Positions 34,702-44,269 of a stretch of DNA of 64,000 nt are shown in pieces. The notes below the pieces were generated by a model. The model made no database searches. It had not been told where the DNA came from and worked only from the letters and a program-made list of their open reading frames with translations. The stretch covers positions 682,001 to 746,000 of the forward strand of contig NZ_JAULSA010000002.1 of NCBI RefSeq assembly GCF_030518235.1, given 5' to 3'. Positions within the stretch are counted from its first letter, which is position 1. Each line of letters begins with the position of its first letter. The translations under genes were made by a program, and so were the position numbers. The DNA comes from Saccharibacillus sp. CPCC 101409. GTDB taxonomy: Bacteria > Bacillota > Bacilli > Paenibacillales > Paenibacillaceae.

Positions 34702-36147
34702 ATGGAGCAGGTCCGCAAACTGTGGCAGACGCTGGTCGGCAAGCTGTGGCTGACGATTATCGGGCTTGTCGCCTGCGTGCTGCTGACCCTCGGCTTTTTC
34801 CTGCTGCCTTACGTCGATATCGCCTTCGCCAATTCGGCCGCCGTCAAGCGGATGCTGATCTACGTCGGCGTTATCGGCTTTTCGATGACGACCGTGTTTG
34901 CTCTGTTTCTCCTCAAAAAAATCACGCAGCCGATGCGCCAGCTGATCGACGCGACCGATTCCGTGCGCCGGGGCGATTACGCGGCGCGCGTGCATGTCGA
35001 AGCGCACGACGAAATCGGCGAACTGGCCGGCACGTTCAATCTGATGACGGCCCGGCTAGAAGAAAATATCCGGGACCTGAATATCGAAAAAGAACAGCTG
35101 GCCGGCGTGCTGCGCAGCATGAGCGACGCGATGATTACGTTCGGTCCGGGCGGCGCGGTCCAGCTCACCAATCCGGGCGGCGAACGCCTGCTGCAGGACT
35201 GGAAAGAAATCGGCTGGGAAGACGAAGAAGACGAATCGGCGGAAGCGGCGCGGGCGGAAATTCCGCAGCCGCTGTCGCCTTTGTTCGAAGAAGTTACGCG
35301 GACGCTCGAAGACCGCAGCGCCAACGTGCTGGTACGCCATAGCGTGTGGGCGGTCAATATGGCGCCGCTGTTTCTGGAAGGCGAGATGCGGGGAGCGGTG
35401 GCGGTACTGCGCGACGTGACCGAAGCGGTCAATATGGAGAAAATGCGCAAAGATTTCGTCGCCAACGTTTCGCACGAGATCCGCACGCCGCTGTCGATGA
35501 TGCAGGGCTACAGCGAAGCGCTGCTGGACGGATTCGCGGATTCGCCGGAAGAGCGAGACGAGCTGCTGAACGTGATCCACGACGAGTCGCTGCGCATGGG
35601 ACGCCTTGTCAAAGATCTGCTGGACCTGGCGCGCATGGAAGCGGGCCATACGGATATTTTGCGGAACCGGGTGGACGCGGGCGAACTGGTCGAGCGCGTG
35701 TACCGCAAATTTGCCGTCCGGGCCAAAGACGGCGAGCTGGATTTCCGGCTGGAACGCGCGGAGGGCGAACTGCTGCTGGAACAGGCGGACGAAGACCGCC
35801 TCGAGCAGGTGGTAACCAATCTGCTGGACAACGCTTTTCGCCATACGCCGCCGGGGCGGGGCGTTACGATCGCGGTCAAGCCGACGACCGCCGAGCGCGA
35901 AGCGCTGACGATCTACGTCACGGACGAAGGCCAGGGCATTCCGGCCGAAGACCTGCCGTATATCTTCGACCGCTTCTATAAAGCGGACAAAGCCAGAACG
36001 CGCGCGGCTTCGAGCGGCACGGGCCTGGGACTTGCGATCGTACGCAATATCGTCGAAGCGCACGGCGGAACCATCCAGGTGGAAAGCGTTCTGGGCGAAG
36101 GCACCAAATTTCGCGTCGTTCTGCCAAAGCATAGAAAAAGCGTATAA
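34702..36147 (+). CDS. resE: Sensor histidine kinase ResE, short extracytoplasmic loop
   Basis: 481 aa. Two membrane spans (about 13-35 and 50-71), HAMP (about 72-125), a PAS-like domain (about 130-240), HisKA with phosphoacceptor H258 (VANVSHEIRTPL) and HATPase (NLLDNAFRHTPPGRG, DEGQGIPAEDLPYIF, SGTGLGLAIV). Only about 15 residues lie outside the membrane, much shorter than Bacillus ResE, so sensing must be cytoplasmic. Directly after resD. Confidence 0.9.
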   Translation: MEQVRKLWQTLVGKLWLTIIGLVACVLLTLGFFLLPYVDIAFANSAAVKRMLIYVGVIGFSMTTVFALFLLKKITQPMRQLIDATDSVRRGDYAARVHVEAHDEIGELAGTFNLMTARLEENIRDLNIEKEQLAGVLRSMSDAMITFGPGGAVQLTNPGGERLLQDWKEIGWEDEEDESAEAARAEIPQPLSPLFEEVTRTLEDRSANVLVRHSVWAVNMAPLFLEGEMRGAVAVLRDVTEAVNMEKMRKDFVANVSHEIRTPLSMMQGYSEALLDGFADSPEERDELLNVIHDESLRMGRLVKDLLDLARMEAGHTDILRNRVDAGELVERVYRKFAVRAKDGELDFRLERAEGELLLEQADEDRLEQVVTNLLDNAFRHTPPGRGVTIAVKPTTAEREALTIYVTDEGQGIPAEDLPYIFDRFYKADKARTRAASSGTGLGLAIVRNIVEAHGGTIQVESVLGEGTKFRVVLPKHRKSV

Positions 36148-36181
36148 GAGCTGCGCGGCTTCGGCCGCGCGGCGATGCCCA

Positions 36182-36215
36182 AACATGCCGAACGTCCATC
36201 CGGCATGTTTTTTTG
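36182..36215 (+). terminator. Terminator of resDE
   Basis: AACATGCCG (36182-36190) and CGGCATGTT (36201-36209), perfect, then a run of T. Confidence 0.85.
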
Positions 36216-36315
36216 CTCCCGGACGCCGAGATCGGCGGGAAGCAGGCCGCGGGCTTGTTTCAGGCTTCCCGGCATTCGGTTAAAAAAGCACAGGAATTTG
36301 GAAGGGGAGACCACT

Positions 36316-37821
36316 ATGAGCGGCACTTATATCCTGGCCCTGGACCAGGGAACGACGAGTTCGCGCGCGATCGTGTTCGATGAAAATGCGCGTCCCGTGG
36401 CCGCCGGCCAGCGGACGTTCACCCAGCACTTCCCGAGTCCGGGACGGGTCGAACACAACGCGGAAGAAATTTGGAGCAGCCAGCTCGATGCGGCCCGCGA
36501 AGCGATCGCTTCGGCCGGAATCTCGCCGTCCGAGATTGCGGCGATCGGCATTACGAACCAGCGCGAGACGACGCTTGTCTGGGACCGCGGGACCGGAACG
36601 CCGATCGGTCCGGCGATCGTGTGGCAGGACCGGCGCACCGCGGCGCTGTGCGAAGACTTGAAGAAACGCGGCCTGGAGCCGTATATTCGCGAGACTACGG
36701 GACTTGTGGTCGACGCTTACTTTTCGGCGACGAAGATTTCCTGGATGCTGGAGCATGTTCCCGGCGCCAGGGCGCGGGCCGAAGCCGGCGAACTGCTAGC
36801 CGGCACGGTCGACAGCTGGCTGATCTGGAAGCTGACCGGAGGCGCTTCGCACGTGACCGACGTGACCAACGCTTCGCGCACCATGCTGTTCGATATCGGG
36901 AAGCTGGAGTGGGATGCGAAGCTGCTGCAGGAACTGAATATCCCGGCGTCGATGCTGCCGGACGTGCTGATGTCCGGCGCCGACTTCGGACGCACGCTGC
37001 CGCAGTGGTTTGATGGCGCATCCATACCGATCTCTTCGGTGCTGGGCGATCAGCAGGCGGCGCTGTTCGGCCACGCGTGCGTCGAAGCGGGCCATGCCAA
37101 GAATACATACGGCACGGGCTGCTTCATCCTGCTGAATACCGGAACGGACCGGGTGGATTCCGATCACGGACTGCTGTCCACCATCGCCTGGGGCTGGCGG
37201 GACGAGCTGCACTATGCGCTCGAAGGCAGCGTATTCGTGGCCGGCGCGGCGGTGGAATGGCTGAAGGACGGACTGAACCTGATCGAAGATCCCGACGAAT
37301 CGGAACGTCTGGCGTCCGAGGTGGAAGACTCCGGCGGCGTGGTCATCGTGCCCGCTTTTACGGGTCTCGGCGCGCCGTACTGGGATATGTATGCGCGCGG
37401 AGCGGTGTTCGGCCTGACCCGAGGCACGCAGCCGGGCCATATCGCGCGCGCCACGCTGGAATCGCTGGCGCTGCAAACGCGCGATGTGACGAACGCGATG
37501 GAGAAAGACTCGGGCATTCCGCTCAAAGAACTGCGGGTGGACGGCGGCGCGGTCAAAAACAATATCCTGATGCAGTTCCAGGCCGATATTCTCGGTCTGG
37601 AAGTGGTCCGCACCGAGCAGGCCGAGACGACCGCGCTCGGCGCGGCCATGCTGGCCGGCTTGCAGTGCGGGCTGTGGGAGCGCGAGCAGTTCCGCTCGTT
37701 CAATCCGCCTGCGGCGCATTTTCGCCCGCAGATGAAAGCGGGTCTTCGCGAACGCACCTACCGCCGCTGGCAGAATGCGATCGGGCGCACGCGCGGCTGG
37801 GAAGACCCCGAGGAATCCTGA
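36316..37821 (+). CDS. glpK: Glycerol kinase
   Basis: 501 aa, FGGY family. [36 protein letters not shown], and [16 protein letters not shown] and [18 protein letters not shown] are diagnostic. Phosphorylates glycerol to glycerol 3-phosphate. Start follows GGAAGGGGAGA. Stands without glpF or glpD. Confidence 0.94.
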   Translation: MSGTYILALDQGTTSSRAIVFDENARPVAAGQRTFTQHFPSPGRVEHNAEEIWSSQLDAAREAIASAGISPSEIAAIGITNQRETTLVWDRGTGTPIGPAIVWQDRRTAALCEDLKKRGLEPYIRETTGLVVDAYFSATKISWMLEHVPGARARAEAGELLAGTVDSWLIWKLTGGASHVTDVTNASRTMLFDIGKLEWDAKLLQELNIPASMLPDVLMSGADFGRTLPQWFDGASIPISSVLGDQQAALFGHACVEAGHAKNTYGTGCFILLNTGTDRVDSDHGLLSTIAWGWRDELHYALEGSVFVAGAAVEWLKDGLNLIEDPDESERLASEVEDSGGVVIVPAFTGLGAPYWDMYARGAVFGLTRGTQPGHIARATLESLALQTRDVTNAMEKDSGIPLKELRVDGGAVKNNILMQFQADILGLEVVRTEQAETTALGAAMLAGLQCGLWEREQFRSFNPPAAHFRPQMKAGLRERTYRRWQNAIGRTRGWEDPEES

Positions 37822-37869
37822 GCCGGAAGCGCGAACGGGAAAGCGCGCATTGAAATGCGGCATACAAGA

Positions 37870-37905
37870 AAGGCTCGCCCCGGTTTGCGGAGCGAGCCTT
37901 GTTTT
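37870..37905 (+). terminator. Terminator between glpK and serA
   Basis: AAGGCTCGC (37870-37878) and GCGAGCCTT (37892-37900) with GTTTTACTTTT after; weaker in the other direction. Confidence 0.75.
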
Positions 37906-37933
37906 ACTTTTGCGAAAAACGCTTATCGAACGG

Positions 37934-39520
37934 TTACAGCACGATCTCCTGCGCCGAATTGATCGCAGGCAGCGCGACGAGTTCCGTCAGCACGTTCTTC
38001 GGCACTTCTTTGTCGACGCTCAGCAGCATGACGGCTTCGCCGCCGAGCACTTTGCGTCCCACCTGCATCGTCGCGATATTGACTTCGTTGCGGCCGAGCA
38101 GGGTGCCGACGTTGCCGATGATGCCCGGCTGGTCGTTGTGCGAGATCAGGATCTGATGGTGCTCCGGAGCGGAGTCGATCGGGAACTGGTTGACGCGCAC
38201 GATCCGCTCGCCGTAACCGTACAGCAGGGTGCCGGCGACCGTGCGCTCCGTTCCGCTTTGCTCGACGACCGTTACCGTGATCAGGTTCGTAAAGCCTTTT
38301 TCCGCCGACGAACTGCTTACCTGCACGTCCAGATCGCGGATCTTGGTCAGGTGCAGCGAGTTGACGATATTGACTTCGCCGCCGAGATGGCGGGACAGCA
38401 CGCCTTTGACGATATAGCGCGTCAGCGGCTGGGTATCGACTTCCGACAGCTCGCCGGCGTAATCGATCCGGATCGCTTTGACCGCGGCCGAAGTCAGCTG
38501 CGAAGCGAAGCTGCCGAGCTTCTCGCCGATCGAGAAGTACGGCTGGAGCTTGTTCATGACGCTGCTGGCGACAGGAGGCATATTGACCGCGTTCTTGAAC
38601 GGCTCGTCGCGCAGAATATGCAGCACCTGCTCCGATACGTCGATCGCGACGTTCTCCTGCGCCTCGACGGTCGAAGCGCCCAGGTGCGGAGTCACGATGA
38701 TTTTCGGGTTGTTCAGGAACGGGTGGTCCGGGGCCGGCGGCTCCTGCTCGAACACGTCGAACGCGGCGCCTGCGACAATTCCCTGATCGATCGCTTCGAC
38801 GAGAGCGGCTTCGTCCACCACTCCGCCGCGGGCACAGTTGACGATTCTCATGCCTTTTTTCATGACGGCGAACTGCGGAGCGGAGATCATATGCTTCGTT
38901 TCCGGCGTCAGCGGCGTGTGCACGGTGATGAAGTCCGCCTGCTTGACGATATCGTCGACGGAAGCGAGCGTAACGCCCATTTTGTCGGCGCGCTCCTGGG
39001 TCAGGAACGGATCGTAACCGAGGATATCCATACCGAACGCTTTGGCGCGCTTGGCGACTTCGCTGCCGATGCGGCCCATGCCGAGCACGCCCAGCTTTTT
39101 GTTGCGCAGTTCGACGCCGAGGAATTTGCGGTCCCATTGTCCGCCGACCGTTTTGGCGTAAGCCTGCGGGATATGACGAGCCAGCGCCATCATCATCGCA
39201 AACGCGTGCTCGCACGTCGTGATCGTATTGCCGTCCGGCGCGTTGATGACGATGATGCCGCGGCCGGTCGCCGCCGGCAGATCGATATTGTCGACGCCGA
39301 CTCCGGCGCGCCCGACCACTTTGAGCCGTCCGCCCGCGTTCATGATCGCTTCGGTCACCTTGGTCTGGCTGCGCACGAGCAGCGCGTCGTAATCGTCGAT
39401 GATTTCAATCAATTCGGCTTCGGAAAGGCCCGTTTTTTTGTCTACCTGCACATCTGCCGCTTCCACCAGCTGTTGAATGCCCAGATCGCTGATCGGGTCG
39501 GATACCAATACTTTAAACAT
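37934..39520 (-). CDS. serA: D-3-phosphoglycerate dehydrogenase
   Basis: 528 aa. First step of serine synthesis. Rossmann NAD site LGMGRIGSEVAKRAKAFGM, VVGRAGVGVDNID, CARGGVVDEAAL (Arg), HLGAST and C-terminal regulatory ASB and ACT domains (HNDQPGIIGNVGTLLG). ATG at 39520, 10 nt after GGGAGG; the open frame to 39559 is leader. A T-box leader precedes it. Confidence 0.95.
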   Translation of the reverse strand: MFKVLVSDPISDLGIQQLVEAADVQVDKKTGLSEAELIEIIDDYDALLVRSQTKVTEAIMNAGGRLKVVGRAGVGVDNIDLPAATGRGIIVINAPDGNTITTCEHAFAMMMALARHIPQAYAKTVGGQWDRKFLGVELRNKKLGVLGMGRIGSEVAKRAKAFGMDILGYDPFLTQERADKMGVTLASVDDIVKQADFITVHTPLTPETKHMISAPQFAVMKKGMRIVNCARGGVVDEAALVEAIDQGIVAGAAFDVFEQEPPAPDHPFLNNPKIIVTPHLGASTVEAQENVAIDVSEQVLHILRDEPFKNAVNMPPVASSVMNKLQPYFSIGEKLGSFASQLTSAAVKAIRIDYAGELSEVDTQPLTRYIVKGVLSRHLGGEVNIVNSLHLTKIRDLDVQVSSSSAEKGFTNLITVTVVEQSGTERTVAGTLLYGYGERIVRVNQFPIDSAPEHHQILISHNDQPGIIGNVGTLLGRNEVNIATMQVGRKVLGGEAVMLLSVDKEVPKNVLTELVALPAINSAQEIVL

Positions 39521-39721
39521 CGTCTTTTTTCCTCCCTTATTCTGTACGCTGCAAGCCAATTATGTTCCAGGAACGCCGCCGGTCGCGGTGATCCGAAAAA
39601 CCGTTTTCTACAAAACGCCTCGGGCAAAATTGCTTAAATGCGATATTGCGATAATGGAAAGACGCGCTGTCGTAACAAAGAACCGGTCTGTAGCAAAAAG
39701 GGCGGGACGCGCAAATCGTTC

Positions 39722-39777
39722 CAGCAAAAAAGACTCCCGTCCTCATACCGCTGGCGCGGTAAAGGGACGAGAGTCTC
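39722..39777 (-). terminator. T-box-controlled terminator of serA
   Basis: On the minus strand AGACTCTCGTCC and GGACGGGAGTCT pair and are followed by TTTTTT. It lies directly after the T-box motif. Confidence 0.85.
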
Positions 39778-40000
39778 GCGGTGCCACCCTAATTCGCCGT
39801 ACCCTTGCGGGCGACGGCCTTAGCGGGTCGGACAAACCGACCCTTCACGGTAACGGCGTGACACCGGCTGCGCCTACGCCGCCGGGAGGCGGATTCGGGC
39901 AGACGCTCGGGAGCGCTCAAGGACGCGGACGCATAACCGGTTCGCACCAAACACCGGCTCTCTGAATATGCGCGCTTCGTCCGTTCTCCTTCAAAGCGTT
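39722..40000 (-). ncRNA. T-box riboswitch of serA
   Basis: On the minus strand AGGGTGGCACCGCG (39777-39790) is the T-box antiterminator motif. Upstream AGAGAGCCGG and GGTGCGAACCGG fit stem I. Uncharged tRNA would stop termination. A Ser codon TCC lies in a possible specifier loop, but I cannot fix it by eye; serine specificity follows mainly from serA. Confidence 0.85.
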
Positions 40001-40023
40001 TCGCTCAGGTTTAATTTTTCATA

Positions 40024-40052
40024 CTTTAACATAAGGTTACACAGGGTGTCAA
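40024..40052 (-). promoter_or_regulatory. serA promoter
   Basis: TTGACA (minus strand, 40047-40052), 17-nt spacer, TTAAAG (40024-40029), just upstream of the T-box leader. The rest of 40053-40315 shows no other feature. Confidence 0.5.
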
Positions 40053-40315
40053 CGGGTAAACGAAATTCGGATTTATTCCTGAATCGAATCGATACAAACC
40101 GCGCAATCCGGCAAAATCCTTTTGATTTCCGATCGTTTTTGCCCGATAGGTGGATATGCGTACGTTTTTTGAGAGGAAAAGAACAAGGCTGGAAGCGGCG
40201 TGACAAAAAGGGCTCCATTACGTCCGAAAAGGGCCGGAGGTTGATTCGCGCCCGTATTTTCGCTATCATTTGAATGACATTTCGCTTTCTAAATTGCATG
40301 TCGAGGAATAGGTCC

Positions 40316-40897
40316 ATGACAAACAAAAACGCAAACAAAAAGCGGCGGCAAAACGTCCAACTGACAGACCGGCTGCTGCTCGTTAATTTGTATCTGACGC
40401 AGGGGCTGACGCTGATTGCCGGCGTCGTCTGGATTTTGCTGCAGGGAAGGAATCCGCTCGATCTGCTGGCTTTTCCGCACGATGTCCGTTTTCTGTACTG
40501 GGGAATCGGATTGGCCGTCGCGATGTTTTTTATCGATTTTCTAATGACGATCTACGGACGGGACGAAGATATGGATGACGGGGGCATCAACGCGCTGCTG
40601 TTCCGGTCGCGGCCGCTGTGGCATATTTTCGTTATTGCGGCGCTCGTGTCGATCTGCGAAGAACTTTTGTTTCGCGGCGCGGTACAGTTTCATCTGGGAC
40701 CTTACTGGACAAGTATTTTATTTGCGGCGATCCATATCCGTTATTTGCGCCACTGGCTGCCGACCGCCTGGGTATTTGCGAGCAGCTACGGGCTGGGCTG
40801 GATTTACGTTCAGTCCGGCACGCTGTGGGCGCCGATCGTCTGTCATTTTCTAATTGATTTTATCTCGGGCATCATGATCAAACGGAGGGAACAATGA
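40316..40897 (+). CDS. ypbD: CPBP-family intramembrane protease (YpbD-like)
   Basis: 193 aa with about five to six membrane spans. CPBP motif 1 EELLFRGAV (Glu pair) and motif 2 FAAIHIRYLRHW. Members process prenylated or membrane proteins; function here unknown. ATG 9 nt after GAGG. Ends overlapping the next gene. Confidence 0.85.
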   Translation: MTNKNANKKRRQNVQLTDRLLLVNLYLTQGLTLIAGVVWILLQGRNPLDLLAFPHDVRFLYWGIGLAVAMFFIDFLMTIYGRDEDMDDGGINALLFRSRPLWHIFVIAALVSICEELLFRGAVQFHLGPYWTSILFAAIHIRYLRHWLPTAWVFASSYGLGWIYVQSGTLWAPIVCHFLIDFISGIMIKRREQ

Positions 40898-41310
40898 GCG
40901 AACGTTTAAGCCGCATGGACCGGCATCCCAGTACCAGGAAGAAGCGCCGCAAGCGCCCTACGTTCAAACAGGAATGGCATGAGAACCAGATAAGACTGAC
41001 GGATACGACCGTTATGCGGCTGTCCGTACCGGAGAACCGGACGGCGCCCGAGCCGGAGCCGCCTCTGCCGCCGCGCGCGGCCGCCGCTTACTCCGCCGTT
41101 TCGGCCCCTGCGCTCGAAGCGCCCCGCGCAAAGCAGCCGGAAGAGGAGGAGCAGGAAGACCTGCCGCCGCGCAGCACGGTATATCCGTCCAGCCGCATCC
41201 GGGGCGCCAAATGGTTTTACGAGACTCTTGTATTGTTATTTTTGATTTTATTGGGAACGCTGCTGTGGTGGGGAACCCAGGCGACGGGAGTGAAATGGCC
41301 ATGGCAATAA
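40894..41310 (+). CDS. Hypothetical single-span membrane protein
   Basis: 138 aa. Basic N-terminus (RKKRRKRP), Pro/Ala/Glu-rich linker (about 46-95), and a C-terminal span WFYETLVLLFLILLGTLLWW. Topology suggests cytoplasmic tail and C-terminal anchor. Occupies the ypbE slot in the Bacillus order but lacks a LysM domain. ATGA overlap with ypbD. Confidence 0.7.
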   Translation: MSERLSRMDRHPSTRKKRRKRPTFKQEWHENQIRLTDTTVMRLSVPENRTAPEPEPPLPPRAAAAYSAVSAPALEAPRAKQPEEEEQEDLPPRSTVYPSSRIRGAKWFYETLVLLFLILLGTLLWWGTQATGVKWPWQ

Positions 41311-42137
41311 AGATCGGTTGGAAGCAGGCGCTGGCCGCCGCAGCGGGTGCTGCGGCGGGACTCGGCGTACATATGGTAAAAGAAGCGATGGCGTTCCGCG
41401 TCGAGCACGAAGATGTGCATATTCCCGGACTGCCGCCGGAATTCGACGGCTACCGGGTGTACTTTATCGCCGATATTCATCGCCGGACGCTGCCCGAAGC
41501 GGAAATCGCGGCGCTGCAGGGCAGGGCGGACCTGGTGTGGATCGCCGGCGATCTGACCGACCGCGGCGTGCCGGAAGAACGCACGCGCGCCAACATGAAA
41601 ATGCTGCGCAAGATCGGGCCGGCGTACGCCGTGTACGGCAACCACGATTACGAGGCGTATATGCCGAATATGGAAAAGCTGGACCGCATCCTGGAAGAAA
41701 GCGGCGTCAAGCCGCTCGGCAGCAAGAACGTTCCGCTGCACCGCGGCGGGAAGACGATCTGGTTGGCGGGGATCGACGATCTCGGCCCGGCCGGGCTGTG
41801 GCGGGGAGACCCCCGCATTCGCAGGGACGACTGCGTGCTCGTGCTGATGCACGATCCCAAATGGGTCGTCGCGCTGCGCCGGGTTTCGGCGAACTACGCG
41901 TTTGCCGGCCATACGCACGGCGGACAGATCAGCCTGCCGGTGCTCGGTCCGGCCGCGTCGAAGCCGTTCTACAAAACTTATCTGGACGGCACGCACTTTA
42001 TCGATTCCGAAGACGGAGGCATGACCGGTCTGCGCATTACGAGGGGCATCGGCACCAGCCATTTTCCGCTGCGTCTCGGTTCGCCGGCGGAAACGCATCT
42101 GCTGACGCTGCGCAGCGCGCCCAAACTGGAGAATTGA
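41295..42137 (+). CDS. ypbG: Metallophosphoesterase (YpbG-like)
   Basis: 280 aa. Calcineurin-like motifs DIHRR, GDLTDRG, GNHDYE, LMHDPKW and GHTHGGQ. N-terminal hydrophobic stretch may act as a membrane anchor. ATG 41295 or 41301 after GGGAG; overlaps the preceding gene. Substrate unknown. Confidence 0.85.
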   Translation: MAMAIKIGWKQALAAAAGAAAGLGVHMVKEAMAFRVEHEDVHIPGLPPEFDGYRVYFIADIHRRTLPEAEIAALQGRADLVWIAGDLTDRGVPEERTRANMKMLRKIGPAYAVYGNHDYEAYMPNMEKLDRILEESGVKPLGSKNVPLHRGGKTIWLAGIDDLGPAGLWRGDPRIRRDDCVLVLMHDPKWVVALRRVSANYAFAGHTHGGQISLPVLGPAASKPFYKTYLDGTHFIDSEDGGMTGLRITRGIGTSHFPLRLGSPAETHLLTLRSAPKLEN

Positions 42138-42202
42138 CCCGCGCGAGCCGGGAGTTTCGCGGCGCAGCGCTGTAAACAAAACTTGAAATGCAAACATCGA
42201 AA

Positions 42203-42234
42203 AAAGCCGTTCCTCCGGAGAGGAACGGCTTTCT
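42203..42234. terminator. Bidirectional terminator
   Basis: AAAGCCGTTCCT (42203-42214) and AGGAACGGCTTT (42221-42232), perfect. Serves ypbG and the convergent deacetylase. Confidence 0.85.
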
Positions 42235-42262
42235 CGTCTTTATTGACTGTTGGAAGCCCGGA

Positions 42263-43258
42263 TCAAGGCTGCTTGGTCGTGTCGATGCTGCGAGGATCGA
42301 CGAAACTGTAGCCTTTGGCTTCGAGCTTGGTCAGCAGATTGTCAAGCGTTTCGACCGTCCACGGCAGTTCGTGCATCAGAATGTTGCTGCCCGAGTGGAG
42401 CTGGTCGAAGATGTTGTCGATAACCGCCTGCGGATCGTTCAGGTTCACCCAGTCGAGCGAGCCGACGGACCAGGTCATGTAAAGCATATCGTTTTCTTTG
42501 GCGATCTGGTGCACGTAGTCGTTGCCTGCCGCGTTAGGAGCGCGGAAAAACTTCGGCTTTTCGCCGATCGTTTCTTCGACGATCGTCTGCACGTCTTCCA
42601 TCTGTTTTTTGATCGTGGCGTTATCCTGTTTGTTAAGCAGGATGTGATCGTAGCTGTGGTTGCCGACGATTCCGCCGCGTTCCTGGATCAGCTTCAGCAG
42701 TTCGGGATGAGCTTTGACGCGGTAGCCGTTGACGAAAAAGATCGCTTTGGCATTGTGCTTGTCGAGCGTGTCGAACATGCTGTTGATCATCTTCGCTTCT
42801 TTCGGGCCGTCGTCGAACGTGAGCAGCACAACTTTTTTCGGCGCCTTCGATTCGTCGTTCGGCACGATATCGTAGTTGCCGTTCATGTGATACAGAATCG
42901 GGACTTCTTCCGCCGCGGCCGTTTGGTCCGAATCTTCGGAATCTCCTTTGGCCGTATCCGCCGACGTTCCGGCTTCTTCGCCCTCCGTTTGGTCGCCGCC
43001 GGTTTCGTCCGCCGCCTGCGCGTCCGGAGAATCGACGGCTGCCGCTTCTTCGTCGTCCGCCGGAGTCGTTTCGTCCGCCGCCGTACCCGCTTTGTCGGTC
43101 GAAGCCGGAGCTGGATCCGCTTGATCGTTCGGCGTTTCCGCCTGGGAGCTTGCCGGCGCCGGATCCTTCGCAGGGGCTTCCGACTCCTCGGCTTTGCTGC
43201 CGCATGCGCCCAGCACAAGAGCGGCCGCCAGCCAGAACAGGGCCGTCTTTTTAAACAT
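42263..43258 (-). CDS. Polysaccharide deacetylase lipoprotein
   Basis: 331 aa. Lipobox LGAC (Cys19); a low-complexity acidic Asp/Glu/Ala linker (20-118); then a NodB domain: TFDDGP (147-152), HSYDH metal site (201-205), FRAPNAAGN and LMHELPW. Predicted to deacetylate cell-wall or surface glycan outside the membrane. ATG 43258 (MFKK). Monocistronic. Confidence 0.88.
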   Translation of the reverse strand: MFKKTALFWLAAALVLGACGSKAEESEAPAKDPAPASSQAETPNDQADPAPASTDKAGTAADETTPADDEEAAAVDSPDAQAADETGGDQTEGEEAGTSADTAKGDSEDSDQTAAAEEVPILYHMNGNYDIVPNDESKAPKKVVLLTFDDGPKEAKMINSMFDTLDKHNAKAIFFVNGYRVKAHPELLKLIQERGGIVGNHSYDHILLNKQDNATIKKQMEDVQTIVEETIGEKPKFFRAPNAAGNDYVHQIAKENDMLYMTWSVGSLDWVNLNDPQAVIDNIFDQLHSGSNILMHELPWTVETLDNLLTKLEAKGYSFVDPRSIDTTKQP

Positions 43259-43440
43259 TTGTCCATCTCGCTTTCTGCAGTGCATTTGTGCCTTACGGTG
43301 TGGCTCTTACGATGTGGCTTATGTAATGCCTGAAACGATTCTAGCATAATTCGCTTTCCATTTGCGGCACATAACGGGATTGTAACCTTTTCCCGGAGCG
43401 CTGAAACGGATTGTGCACGCTTCGATTTCGGGGGGTGCAA

Positions 43441-43469
43441 TTGAAGAAAAGAAGTGATAACATTAATAT
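43441..43469 (+). promoter_or_regulatory. mecB promoter
   Basis: TTGAAG (43441-43446), 17-nt spacer, TAATAT (43464-43469). Divergent from the deacetylase gene. Confidence 0.55.
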
Positions 43470-43547
43470 GTGGTTATATAATAATAAAACAACAGCCACT
43501 TTTAGGATGCCCTTTCTAAAAATCGACTCCAAAAGGAGGGTCCTGTC

Positions 43548-44159
43548 GTGAAAATTGAACGCTTAGGCCAAGATAAAATTCGTATCTACCTTACATCCGA
43601 CGATTTGAACGAACGCGGAATTCAGCGGGAAGATATGTGGCAGGAGATTCCGAGAGTCCATGAACTTTTCACAGAGATGATGGACCAGGCGTACACCGAA
43701 CTCGGTTTCGACGCGACCGGCCCCCTGGCGGTGGAAGTGTTTGCTCTTCCCGCGCAAGGCATGGTCGTTATCGTCACCAAGGGCAAATACGATCCGCTTC
43801 ATTCGGAAACGGGCGAAGAAGAAGTGCCGGATGAAGTTTACGAGATGGAAGTGACCATGGAGACGAGCGACACGATCGTTTACTCCTTCCACGATATCGA
43901 ACCGTTGATCGAAGCGGCGCACCTGCTGCGCGAGCGCGTAACGGAAGCGGGCACCCTGTATCACTACAAGGATGCTTGGGTTCTGCATTTCGCCGCCGAA
44001 GAACTCGACGATTCGCTGCACGACGCGCTGATTGCCGTTCTGGCCGAATTCGGCAGAGCTTCCTCCGCAACGACGGCGATGCTTGAAGAATACGGCAAGA
44101 AAGTGATGGCGGACCGCGCCGTTGCCCAAATCTGCACGCATTTCGACCGCCGGGCCTGA
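43548..44159 (+). CDS. mecB: Adaptor protein of the MecA family (YpbH)
   Basis: 203 aa. Starts KIERLGQDKIRIYLTSDDL, the MecA N-terminal domain; the C-terminal domain binds ClpC. Delivers proteins to ClpCP and is a negative regulator of competence. GTG start after AAAAGGAGGG. Position between ypbG and prsW matches YpbH. Confidence 0.87.
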   Translation: MKIERLGQDKIRIYLTSDDLNERGIQREDMWQEIPRVHELFTEMMDQAYTELGFDATGPLAVEVFALPAQGMVVIVTKGKYDPLHSETGEEEVPDEVYEMEVTMETSDTIVYSFHDIEPLIEAAHLLRERVTEAGTLYHYKDAWVLHFAAEELDDSLHDALIAVLAEFGRASSATTAMLEEYGKKVMADRAVAQICTHFDRRA

Positions 44160-44269
44160 CATCGGCGGAAACGACGCCGCCTCGTACCCGGGGCGGCCGT
44201 TTCCGTTTGGTCACGCCTTTTGCCTGACACGGGGACTTCGCCGCAGGCATGCGGGAAAGGGGGAACGCT

